Origin: Rhea pennata
Taxonomy: Eukaryota > Chordata > Aves > Rheiformes > Rheidae
DNA length: 64,000 nt
Assembly: GCF_028389875.1 (NCBI RefSeq)
Contig: NC_084672.1
Span: 2,455,501 to 2,519,500, forward strand
Reading direction: 5' to 3'
A model generated the notes under the pieces. That model was not told the origin of the DNA and did no database searches. It saw only the letters and a program-made list of their open reading frames with translations. A program made the position numbers and the translations under genes. This document shows, in pieces, positions 36,759 to 45,733 of this stretch (position 1 is its first letter; every line of letters begins with the position of its first letter).

Positions 36759-38299
36759 CTGCAAAAAAATAAACAAACAAATAAATAAACAAAACAAAGC
36801 ACCCCAAAAAGCAGGCGCCGAGGCCGTCCGGAGCGGGCAGCCGGGCCGGGACGCGCCGGCTCCCTTCCCACCGCTGCCACGCAAACGAGCCCTTTCGATT
36901 GCTTCGACCACAAAAATAACTGCAGTTAAGTTGATCAAACAAGTAGGAACTTGGTGCTCACTGGATAAGGTTACGTTAAGCCTCTAAACAATTCATGGTT
37001 ACTATACTTAATTATCACCATTAAAATTCTTGAAGCTGTTTATTCTTGCTTCCTTCCTTCCTTCCTCTTTGCTGAAGCGAAGGAAACTTTGTTTTAACAA
37101 GTTAAGAGTCTTTGTTATTCTCTCTTGCTTACACCCCTCTAATTAAGCGCTCAACTGTTTGCTCACAGATTAACTATTATTTTTCCAATCAAATAAGCCA
37201 ATGAAGCAAATTTCAGTCCCTGGCTGTTGTTTTAATAAAATCATGTGTCACTCGGTATCTTCCCTCCCTGCAGCACAAGCAGCTTCTAAAGGGAATCAGC
37301 TCGGAGGGGGGAGAGCAGGGAGGGACGCCAGGGGTGTTTTTGTTTTGTTTTTTCCATTTCTAACAGAAAGAAGGGGAAAAAAAATACATGACCGGCGAAT
37401 TTGTTTTCCAGGGCGCTGGCAGGCAGCCCCGCGCCACAGCGCAGGGAAGGCCGGCCGTGCCAAGGCGTGGGGCCGGCGCCCGCTCGGCCGCGGGCCGGGC
37501 GCCGCGGGCCAACGAGCGAGCTGCTCGCCAGCGGCTTTGCAAAGCCGGGCCGAGCGGGGGCAGCGCGCACCCGCGCCGTGCCCAGCGCTGCCCTGCTGCC
37601 ACCGAGAACCCCGGACCCCTTCCCTCCTCGGCGCTTCGCCTCCCGTTGCCTCGAGCAAGGAGCGGGCACCGAGAAAGGCAGCGCCCAGGGAAGGAAGCCT
37701 GAAGCTCCCTAGGCGGGCAGAGGTCCCGCGCCGCCCCGGCCAGCTTCTCCAGCGGGCTAGGTCTGATGCCTACCCCACCTGTCCAAGCCGCCCTCCACGT
37801 TTTCTTTCTAGCTTCAGCAAGGAAAAGTAAAACGTGGTTCAAAAACGACAACAGCGCTGAGCTTAAACGACTTGACGTTTCATTTTAATAAACGGAGCAA
37901 CAGGCGGCTCGCGCGCGGCGCGGCGCGGCGCGGCCAGGGACGGCCGAGCGGCGCACGGAAGCGGCCCCAGGAGCCGCGGCTCCCCCCTTCCGGCCCGCCG
38001 CCCGGCAGCGTGCGCGCGCACGCACAACACCCCCTGCCACAACCTTTCATCACGCCTTCACCAAAAACGGCGCTTTAGATTATTTTGGAAAATATGCATG
38101 CGTCTACGTGGTAATTTGGTATGATGCACTGACACTCATTTACTTCTTAGAACGTGTCAGCTGATGCTTGCTCAGAAATAATGAGCAGCCATAAAATCCC
38201 TACGTGTTGGCTTTTGCCTAACACGCCACGTAGAAACATCTTCCACGACCGCGCCATGAGAGCAAGCTAGCGTGAGATCAAAAGAGAGAACACACATAC
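36759..38299 (-). other. SMAD6: SMAD6 intron 2 (about 1.5 kb)
   Basis: It holds an AT-rich stretch near 36.9-37.25 kb with a short TTCC repeat (about 37050-37067), a CpG-rich block at about 37.4-38.0 kb with a small GCGCG repeat near 37915-37935, and an AT-rich stretch toward exon 2. No gene is seen inside. Confidence 0.9.
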
Positions 38300-38356
38300 C
38301 CAGTGGCTTTTGCTCATCATTGGGAGACAGCCGAGAATAAGGAGGTGGCGGAGACT
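38300..38356 (-). CDS. SMAD6: SMAD6 exon 2: PPxY linker (residues 250-268)
   Basis: This 57-base exon encodes ESPPPPYSRLSPNDEQKPL, with codons 250 and 269 split across its borders. The PPPY at residues 253-256 is the PY motif by which inhibitory SMADs bind the WW domains of SMURF1/2, as known for the family. The acceptor reads CTTTTCCAG|AG, with a plausible CACTAAC branch site about 24 bases upstream of the acceptor AG. The donor is CTGG|GTATGT. Length is a multiple of three and both borders are phase 1, so skipping the exon would remove the PY motif without a frameshift. It is too short to stand out as an ORF and was located by family similarity and splice phase. Confidence 0.95.
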
Positions 38357-38663
38357 CTGGAAAAGACAAAGCGCTGTGTTAGTGCTGGATCGGGTTTGTA
38401 AGGGAAAAGCCTCAGGTTAAGGACCCTTGCAAGGCTGCAAACCCTGTGTTTGCACACCAGAAGAAAATCCGCTTGCAAGTAACTCTAGACCAAGGCTTTT
38501 TCCAAGCTTTGAAGATTTAGTGTTGAGTCGCAGCCCTTCAAAGGGGGCTTGGCTGCTGCAAACGGCCCATTCCGCCCCTCCAGGAAAACGCGGCCCCGCG
38601 GCCCCCTCCGGCCCCGGCTCCCTGGCACGCCGCCGCTCCGCCGCCGCTCGCCCTGACCTCCAC

Positions 38664-38759
38664 TCAGCAAAGCTCTTAAGCACATGCTTGGCTTTAAGCA
38701 GAAGCGTATTAGCAGTCATGTGCTTAAAGTTAAGCACATCCTTAAAAGCGCTCTGCTGA
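38664..38759. mobile_element. MITE-like relic with roughly 23-base terminal inverted repeats
   Basis: The left end is TCAGCAAAGCTCTTAAGCA. The right end, read in reverse, is TCAGCAGAGCGCTTTTAAGG. Inside, the AAGCACATG / CATGTGCTT motif recurs in both orientations. Similar TTAAGCACATGCTTAA-type repeats are familiar in reptile and bird genomes. The element is 96 bases, has no coding capacity and would be an ancient non-autonomous DNA transposon. The family name is not assigned. Confidence 0.55.
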
Positions 38760-40366
38760 ATCAGGACACCTAAATGGCTCTTGCTGTGCTTGCGAGAGTG
38801 AAGAGCACGCAAACAGCTCAGGGCTGCTGAAGGAGGACCTCCATCACGTCCTTGGACAGGACACAGGGTGACCCCTAAATCCCCCCCCCCCCCAAATTAT
38901 TACAGTGGTTTCCTTTCACAATTCTAACTTGCTAAAACTGAGAGTTAAATGTGACAGGCTGGGTTGGGTCATGGCACCAGCATTCAGTAGAAGCTCCCAT
39001 AACTTCCGAGAGAAGCAAAATTCAGTGCCATAATACTGACTGCGCATCACTGGGACTGCCACGTGCTCGCCAACTTTCCACACTGACCTGAAAACAAGTT
39101 ATTGAATGTAATAACTGCCGTTCAGTTTGGGGTATCTTATCAAAAACGACCGCAGCAATCTCTGTGCAATGCCTCTGGTATGGCCTGCGGTCACTTATTG
39201 CTCCTGAGAGGCAAGGTCCCCCCTCTCCAGACACGCATCCCAAGTCCCGGCAGAGCAAGGCACCAGCGCTCCGGCGCCCCGCTCCCGCGCGCACACCATC
39301 GCAGGCAGCACGGTTTTCTCACGGGGACTTAAGAGCCTCAAAGAGAGGAAAAAAACCTCAGCCAGTGCCCTAGGCTGCACCTCACGTCCTGCCCTGTCCG
39401 CCTGGCCCCGCGCTCGCGCCAGCCCCGCCGGCACGGCGGGCTTCGCCCAAGCACGGCTGCGTTTTCACGCCGCGCCGCTGAGCCAAAGCGAACGCAGGGA
39501 CACCCGCACGTGCGGCTGGCTGCACGCACACATGCCCCAAGCCCGGGGCACCTGCAGGAAGCCGCACGGGCATCGAGGCCAGCGCCGGGTCTCCCCGCTC
39601 GCCTTCGCCGCTGCCGGAGGAGCCGGAGCGCGGCCGCCCCGGCACCAACGCGCCAGCAAAACGCCGAAGGGCCACCCCGGTAAAAGCCCTGCTCCCACGC
39701 TTGACCTGCTCCCTACCCAGGATTTTAAGCCATGCACCGCTGGAAAAAATCTATCACTGCAGGGAAGCAACTTGAAAACTTTCACAGATGTAGCTGTTCC
39801 TAAAATAAATCTGCATCTACTTTAATTTTAAAGAAAAAGCTACTTCAAGCATGCAGGAATTGTCAGGGGAAAGCAGGGCGCTGGTGCTGCACGCAGAATA
39901 CAGAAGTTTCTTTCAAGTAACTGATGCAAAGCTAGGCGGGATTTCAGATTGCAAAACAAATAAAATCAAAGACCGTGCCAAAAAAGGGATCATTAACATG
40001 ATTTTTGATATCCTCCAGGATTTTCTGTTGATTAAAGGAAAAAAAAAGAAAATAAACCCGAGAATCACACGAGCAACTTCCACTTCCAAGAAAAAGGTGG
40101 CAATTCCCCCTCGATGGAGGGGGGGGATATCCAGCCTCCCCCGGTGCCGCCTGCCCGCAGGATGCCGCGCCGGGGGCGGCGGCGCTGCGCGGGGCTCCGC
40201 GGGGTCCCTGCGGCTTTAAGAGCGGCCGCGGTAATTGCCCGGCTCCGGCGCGGCTCCGGTGAGCAGCGAGCCAGGCTGGCGCCAGCAGCGTGCGAACTGC
40301 GCATTAGCACCGCTCCGGCACGGACCCGCCGAGGGGTCCTCCGCAGGAAAACCCAGGAAACGAACC

Positions 40367-40381
40367 GGGGGGGGGGGGGGG
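40367..40381. repeat. Poly(G) tract, 15 bases
   Basis: An uninterrupted G run in intron 1, near the exon 1 donor. It is C-rich in the transcript. Confidence 0.9.
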
Positions 40382-40713
40382 ACAGAGGGGAAGTTTAAAC
40401 CCAACCGAAGCTCGGGGTGACACCGGGACGGGGCTGAGGCAGCCCCCTCCCTTGGCTAACAGCGCCGGCCGGGGGGAGGAAGCCCCTCGACAGCGCCAGG
40501 CCAAGCGGGGAGGGGGATGGGGCGCGACGGGGGGAGGGGGTCCCGCGGCCCCGGCGAGCCGCCCCGCTCCGAAAACGGCCCCGCTCATTGCACCGATGCC
40601 TGCAAGGGGGCTGCCCCTCCCCCCAACACACACACACACACCCCCCCCGAGGCGCCGTGCCCGAGCCGTCGGGGCGGCGCGGCGCAGCGAGGCGAGGCGG
40701 CGGCGCTCCTTAC

Positions 40714-41461
40714 CTGGCCCACAGAGCCTGCTGAAGTGGTAGGGGTTGCAGCAGACGGTGGGGCCGTCGGCGACGCCGAAGCTCTGGCACTCGCAGAGGG
40801 GCTTGAGCTCGGCGGGGTGCTGCAGGTCGGGCCAGCGGAAGAGCTTGCCCAGGAGCAGGTGCGGCGGCGCGGCCTGGCCCCCGAGGCGCACCTCGGTGCG
40901 GGCCACCAGCACGCAGCCGCCGGGCATGCCGCCGCGGGACTCCACCGCCTCCAGCAGGCTGTCCAGCGAGCGCTCCTTGAGCCGCTTCAGCAGCGAGTAC
41001 GTGACCGCCTTGAGCTCCTGCTCCAGCAGCAGCAGCCGCGAGCGCGCCTCGCGGCCGCGCCGCTCCGGGGAGCCGCCGTCGCCGGAGCGCGGCGCCCCGA
41101 CGGCGGCCGCGGCGCCGCCCGGCTCCCGCTCCTTGAAGAGGCAGCAGGTCACCGCCCGGCAGTCGCTCTCCCGCGCCCACCGCGGGCCCGGCCCGTCGGG
41201 CGCGGCGCGCAGCCGCTCGGCCATGGGGTCGCCGCGGCGCGCCCCGCCGGCCGCCCCCGCGCACAGCTCCTCGGCCTCCCGCAGCAGGCTGCGCGTTACC
41301 GCGCGGATCTCCGCCGAGGGGTTTTTCTCCGGGGTCTTGCAGCTGCTGGCGGCTCCGCGGTCGTGGCTGCTCCTGGCGCTCCCATCTCCACCTTCCCTGT
41401 CCGGAATGACACGGCTCCTCCAAAGTCGCCGCACAAGACCTGAGCGTTTGGACCTGAACAT
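40714..41461 (-). CDS. SMAD6: SMAD6 exon 1: N-terminal region and divergent MH1 domain (residues 1-249)
   Basis: SMAD6 blocks BMP signalling. It competes with SMAD4 for SMAD1, binds type I receptors, and recruits SMURF ubiquitin ligases and nuclear co-repressors. The start is fixed by the family-typical opening [17 protein letters not shown]. The MH1-like region runs from about residue 139 to 249. It contains the helix around [20 protein letters not shown] (148-167), the AVESRGG stretch (172-178), [11 protein letters not shown] (205-215) and the end [13 protein letters not shown]. Likely zinc ligands are among C183, C223/C225, C237/C238 and H242, by analogy with other SMAD MH1 domains. Residues 20-138 are low-complexity and differ from the mammalian glycine-rich linker. 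They carry two extra copies of an AVT motif (see findings). The exon ends at the donor CAG|GTAAGG, leaving one base of codon 250. The start context is weak (C at -3, T at +4). Confidence 0.97.
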
Positions 41462-42450
41462 ACGATACGCGGGCAGCTTTGTAACGTCGGCTGGGGTCTC
41501 TTCCTTTCCCCTCCTCTCCCGCGGCCTCCTCCTGCTGCGGCCGGCTCGCCCCGTCGGCTTTTATTTCATGTCAGCGCCGTCGCCGTCGCGAGCTCCCCGG
41601 CGGCCCGAGCGCATGAAGCGGCGGCTCCCTGCAGCGCCGTGCCAAAGCCCTGCGCAGCGGCTCGCCGACGGCCCGCGGCAGCACTGCACCATGAGGGAGG
41701 CGGCGGCGGCGGCGGGGCAGCGCGCGGCCGGCATAGGCGGCGCCGCGGGGGCTGCGCCGACGGCGCGGGCCGCGGGGGCTCAGGCGCGCCGCGCCCCGGC
41801 CCTACATCCACCGCCGGCGCTCGGGGGCAGCCGCTGCCGCTTCGTCGCGCCGCAGGAAGCAGGACCCACGCGGAAAAACAGCGCAAGAGCGAGGAAAGGG
41901 GACGCGGGGACGCGGGGGGGATCCCAAGCCCGGGCCAGCCCGCGCAAAGCCCCCGACTCCTCCTCGGGGAGCGCCCCGCTCGGCCGGGCTCCCTCGCGGC
42001 TCGAACATAAAAGGCAGCTGAGCAGATCCGCCAGCGCCGCCGGTCAGTGCGCTCGCATCGGGTCTCCGGCTCGGGGTTATTTCCCTTGAGGAGGAGGGAA
42101 AAAAAAAGAAAAAAAAAAGAAAACGCAAAAAAATAAAAAAAGCAGGTTTCAGCACATGAATGGAAATTGTAAATATCCCAGGAGGAGCTGCTGGAAATCC
42201 TTCACGCGGCGGGGCGGCGAGGCGGGTCCGGGCGGCGCTGGCGCCGGGGCCGGGGGCTGCGCGGGGCTGCGCGGGGCTGCGGCGGCCGCGCGGCTCCCTC
42301 GCGGCGCCCGCGCGCCCTCGCTGCCTTTTGTGTGTGCGTGGGGCGCGCGCGCAGGGCCCCCCGGCGCGCGGCGGCGCGATTGGCTGCCGCCCATCATGTG
42401 CCAGTCTAGACACTTTGGCGGCCCCGCGCCGCGCCGATTGTTGCGCAAAC
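41462..42450 (-). other. SMAD6: SMAD6 5' UTR (start of transcript inferred)
   Basis: This is GC-rich leader sequence upstream of the ATG. It contains at least eight upstream ATGs on the minus strand, at 42157, 42058, 42008, 41807, 41734, 41692, 41614 and 41569. Two of them open minimal two-codon ORFs: ATG TGC TGA at 42157 and ATG AAA TAA at 41569. One opens a four-codon ORF (42058). The ATG at 42008 opens a frame of about 68 codons ending near 41802. A T-rich tract in gene sense lies at 42141-42099. The right-hand limit is an estimate. Confidence 0.6.
42404..42422 (-). promoter_or_regulatory. SMAD6: Smad/BMP-responsive composite site
   Basis: GTCTAGAC (42404-42411), the perfect palindromic Smad-binding element, is separated by exactly five bases from GGCGGC (42417-42422). 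Read on the minus strand this is GCCGCC-N5-GTCT. It fits the GNCGNC-N5-GTCT layout known for BMP-activated SMAD1/5-SMAD4 sites. The location at the SMAD6 start region suits the known BMP-induced negative feedback. Confidence 0.65.
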
Positions 42451-42906
42451 AAGGGCTCGAGTTTCCCAACTCTTAAAGGGGACGCGCCGCCCGCCCCGAG
42501 GGCGCGCGCCGCCCCGCCGTGGATCATCCCCCCCCCCCACCTCGGGCCCCCCAGCACACGCATATACACAAACACGCGCGTGGGGGGGGGAGGCGGAAGG
42601 AGCGCGGATGGGCACCCGCACTGCCCTCCCTCCGAGGGCGTTAAAACGGGCGTGCCCCCCCCCCACTCAGGGTACCCCCCCTCGAGCGGCGTCACTGCAC
42701 CTTTTTATTTATTTTTTTTATTTTCGGCTCGGTTCTGCTGCACCCCCCACCCCCACGCAGGACGCCTCCGCGTTTGCAGGCGCCGCCGCCTGTCCTGCCC
42801 ACCCGGGACGGCGCATCTCCCTCCCCCCCCCCCCCCCGCGCATCCCCCGCCCCCACGAGGATGCCGGCTCCGCCGAGCCCCGCGCGCGCCGGGGGAAACT
42901 AGGTCA

Positions 42907-42950
42907 GGGCGGCGCGGGCGGCGGCGCGGCGCGGCGCGGCGCGGCGCGGG
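42907..42950 (-). promoter_or_regulatory. SMAD6: GCCG/CGCC array resembling the GC-rich BMP element of Smad6
   Basis: The minus strand holds repeated overlapping GCCGCGCC units plus one GCCGCCGC that matches GCCGnCGC. A proximal BMP-responsive element made of overlapping GCCGnCGC-like motifs has been described in the mouse Smad6 promoter. The resemblance here is by motif and position only. The tract is also a simple (GCGCG)n repeat, so the match could be incidental. Confidence 0.45.
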
Positions 42951-43257
42951 TTAACGCCGCTCCCCCGCTGGAGCCGCCGCGGCGCGGACACACCCCCGCG
43001 ATGTATCAACTTGTCCCGGGTGGCAAAAGTTCAGGCCCGCCGAGCCCCGATTGGCCCGCCGCCGCGTGACGCGCGGCCCCGCCGCCGCCCATTGGCCCGC
43101 CCGGCGCCGCGGCCACGCCCCCTAGGCACGCCGGCGTGTCCGTGAATGAAAGACGCGCCGCGGGCCCCGCGCGCACCCCGACGGCGCGGCCCGGCGCGGG
43201 GCCCCGGGCGGCGGCAGGCGGCGGCCGGCCCGGGGGCGGCGGCGCCGCGGCCGCTAG

Positions 43258-43321
43258 AGGGGGACGCGGGTGGCCCCGGGGGGCGGGGGGGGGGCCCGGG
43301 GGCGGCCCCGGGGGGGCGGCT
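43258..43321 (+). other. G-quadruplex-prone G-run cluster
   Basis: At least six runs of three or more G, including a run of ten, occur within 64 bases on the + strand, at the upstream edge of the SMAD6 CpG island. A CTCF-like CCGCTAGAGGGGGA starts at 43251. Confidence 0.55.
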
Positions 43322-43426
43322 CGCCGGCGTGTTCCGCCCCGCGGCGGCGTCTGCGGCAGGGGCTGCGTGCACGAAAACTTCTCTTCCTGTATTGCAGGGC
43401 AGCCTTGCTCCCCCCACCTCCCCGCC

Positions 43427-43451
43427 AAAAAAAAAAAAAAAAAAAAAAAAA
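43427..43451. repeat. Poly(A) tract, 25 bases
   Basis: A25 marks the abrupt edge between the promoter CpG island on the left and AT-richer upstream sequence on the right. Confidence 0.92.
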
Positions 43452-44812
43452 GAAGCTAAAATGGGTATTACTATTGCAACCCCCCAAAGTTGCCATTTAG
43501 GCTGCGTTTCCCTGGCAATCCTTCCCCCCGCGGTGAGTTTCCACAGGGAGGAGATTTCTCCGTGCAGTTGCAGATGAGCATTTACCAGGGCTCACCGCGC
43601 TGAGGTTTCCAGTGCTAGCGGTAAACACATGTAAACGCTTTGGAAGAAGAAGCTGTGACGGATGCATCGAGTTTCTCGGTGGATGCCAGCACGAGCGATG
43701 CGCTCAGCGTAACGCTGACAGCGCCGCTCGGATGCTATTAAAGGTTGCTCTTGTGCAACACCAGAACATGCCAAACTTTTGGCCAAAAGTTTTACTAGGG
43801 AGCAGTAACTGGCTGAGTCACCTCTCCGTCTTTTTAAGCTGCTCATCTCCCCTTTCTCTGTTCACTGTCAAACTCGACTCAGGAGCGTTTTGCTTTCCTG
43901 GAAAGGGAGCTTTTCCCTTTGCAAACGTTAAGTGCATAATATAAATCACTGGAAATCTACTGATAAGAACAGAACAGAAAAGAACTTTGTCTGGAGGATC
44001 AGCCTTAGAACCCACTGGAATTTTTTATTAACAAGTAAAAATCAAATCTTTGCAATGTATTTCCTGGCTGATGACCAGCTAAAAAAATAAAAGATAATAA
44101 AAATGATATTTCAACCAACAAATTTTAGGTAATGCAAAACTTTTTGCCTGGCCCTTCTCTGGGTAGGTTTTAGGAAATGTGCATTTTGCTTTGGGAAGGA
44201 TAGGCAGGGTGAGCCTTGGAAACGGGATTTTGTTAGCCATGTTTTGTGTGCTGGCTATGATTTGCCAGTGCTTTTATTTTTTTGAGGCTGGCTCAAGAGG
44301 ATGAGCCCTGCAAGTAATTTCCCTGATAGAAGATAAAAAGTGCTGCTGTACGTTTCTAGTTGCTTTTAACGTCCAAGGCTACAAACGCAGAGATTTCTCA
44401 AACAGCATCTCCCAGTTCCCACCGTAGGCGCCTAGTGTGCTTGAAAAGAGTGAACAGAAGTAGAGCGAAGAATAGAGGAAAATCCCTATCAGGTGTTTCC
44501 TGGGTGTGCAGAGGGACAGTTATGGGTAACAGCGGCAAAACGAGTTTCCTTTCGTCTTGGAAAGTCCAGCGTTGACCGTCGCTGCCGCAGCGACTGCCCA
44601 TGAAACCAGGGCGTCCCCGCTCGCGGCGTGCACCAGGGTCCTCCGCCTGCAGGCATTCGGGGCCGGCGCTCGTACCCACACCTGGAAGCGCTTCACCTCC
44701 GCAGCGTTTCCAGCTGATACGGCAGGGCATGAGCTGTCATGCGTCGTACTCTTCTCCTCTGATCTGCTACAGCCCTATGTAGAAACCAAAACAGATGATC
44801 TTATTTGAGTAC

Positions 44813-44847
44813 TGACTCACTTTGCATGGAAATGATGTCACATGACG
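44813..44847. promoter_or_regulatory. AP-1/CRE-like motif cluster upstream of SMAD6
   Basis: TGACTCA (44813-44819), TGATGTCA (44833-44840) and TGACG (44843-44847) fall within 35 bases, together with TTTGCAT and an SBE-like CAGTCT about 30 bases later. This is an AT-balanced segment about 3.4 kb upstream of the exon 1 ATG. Confidence 0.35.
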
Positions 44848-45725
44848 ACCACGCTGGAGCTCGGCGCTCTCACCAGTCTGCAGAATAACATTTTACACCT
44901 AGATCATGTTTTATAGCTATTTGCAAAAGTTAGCCAGCATCCAGCTGAGGCGGGAAAATGCTATGAACCTTTCTTCACATTAGGGAACAAAAACAAGATA
45001 AATGACCCGGAAAGGTTGCAGCAAGATTCAGCTTCAGATCTGGAAGCAGAATTCAGGATTTCCTGGATCTCAGATCCAGCCAGGATCCCTGCCCATCCCC
45101 GAGCTGCTCCGGAAAGATTCCCACATTTGCTTTAAATCCGCAACGATCGACCTATCAAACACGACCCGAAGATTTACCTCCCCAAACGCAGCTGATGCTT
45201 TTCTTTCCAGCATCTCATTGGAAACAAGATCCAAATTATAATGTCACAAATGCGCAACTACCGACATTTAAATATATATAAATCTAAACTATAGCACTCT
45301 TTCAGTTAAGGCTATGCGGTCGCGGTGCCGGCAGCGCGGCGCGGGGAACCCGGTGGCAGCGGCGCGAGCGCGGGGATGCCGCGCAGCGCTCCGGGTTTGA
45401 CTCCCATTTCGGGTTTTTTTCCGACAAGAGTGCATTGTTTCATGCCCTAACACGGGGCACAAAAAACAGAGAACTCAATTGTGCTTGTCGTAATGCACGT
45501 GTAATTTATAATAATGTTGGTTATTAAAGGATTTTTAGTAATTAACAGCTATGTGCTCTTTCGCTGCCTTCTCCCTGCTTGCTTTCTTTTTTTCTTTCTT
45601 GGCCTGTCGTAGCAATGAGCGTTCCTGCAAGATGCTCTGGAGCACAGTCCATAGGTCTTGGCACGGGAGCTGCAGAGGAGCTTTTGAAAGCCTGCCAGCA
45701 TCTCCGACATCGATCTCCCAGGCAC

Positions 45726-45733
45726 TATATAAA
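45726..45733 (+). promoter_or_regulatory. Strong TATA box on the + strand (divergent to SMAD6)
   Basis: CTATATAAAGC is a near-perfect TATA box set in a GC-rich context. Transcription would start about 30 bases to the right and run away from SMAD6. A 40-codon frame with a good ATG context (A at -3) follows at 45812-45934. No product is recognised. Confidence 0.35.

Larger units (their letters stand above)
38357..40713 (-). other. SMAD6: SMAD6 intron 1 (about 2.4 kb)
   Basis: It contains a C14 run (38881-38894), a MITE-like element (38664-38759), a CpG-rich block at 39.2-39.7 kb and the left shoulder of the promoter island from about 40.1 kb. It also has G15 (40367-40381) and a short CA repeat with C run near 40625-40649. 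No internal exon is recognised. Confidence 0.9.
14420..42450 (-). other. SMAD6: SMAD6 gene locus (4 coding exons, approximate transcript span)
   Basis: The gene reads right to left. Exon lengths of 748, 57, 78 and 542 coding bases total 1425, which is 474 codons plus a stop. Intron 1 is about 2.4 kb, intron 2 about 1.5 kb and intron 3 about 21.3 kb. Every intron is phase 1 and has GT..AG ends, matching the exon partition I know for vertebrate SMAD6 (long first exon, two tiny linker exons, one MH2 exon). The 3' limit comes from an AATAAA at 14449-14444. The 5' limit is inferred from the promoter-like motifs near 42.4-42.5 kb and from the roughly 1 kb leader of mammalian SMAD6. In mammals SMAD3 lies downstream and LCTL upstream, but I see no exon of either here. 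Confidence 0.95.
42360..43130 (-). promoter_or_regulatory. SMAD6: SMAD6 core promoter region inside a CpG island
   Basis: Extremely CpG-rich sequence carries inverted CCAAT boxes (ATTGG on +) at 42379-42383, 43050-43054 and 43091-43095, GC boxes, a TTTAAG TATA-like sequence near 42473-42478, and a C/EBP palindrome TTGCGCAA at 42441-42448. The island extends from about 40.1 to 43.4 kb and covers exon 1. More than one start cluster is likely: one near 42.4-42.5 kb, and possibly another just below the CCAAT pair at 43.05-43.1 kb. Confidence 0.7.

Noticed and set aside
41566-41886. 106-codon frame in the SMAD6 leader ending 104 bases before the start
   Set aside because: It opens with TTG rather than ATG and is Ala/Pro/Arg low complexity. 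The short ATG-initiated uORFs are more credible.
40746-42089. Open frame of 447 codons on the + strand, antisense to SMAD6 exon 1 and leader
   Set aside because: It is a shadow of the GC-rich exon 1 coding frame and the stop-poor CpG island. There is no recognisable domain, and the real SMAD6 frame on the opposite strand explains the region.
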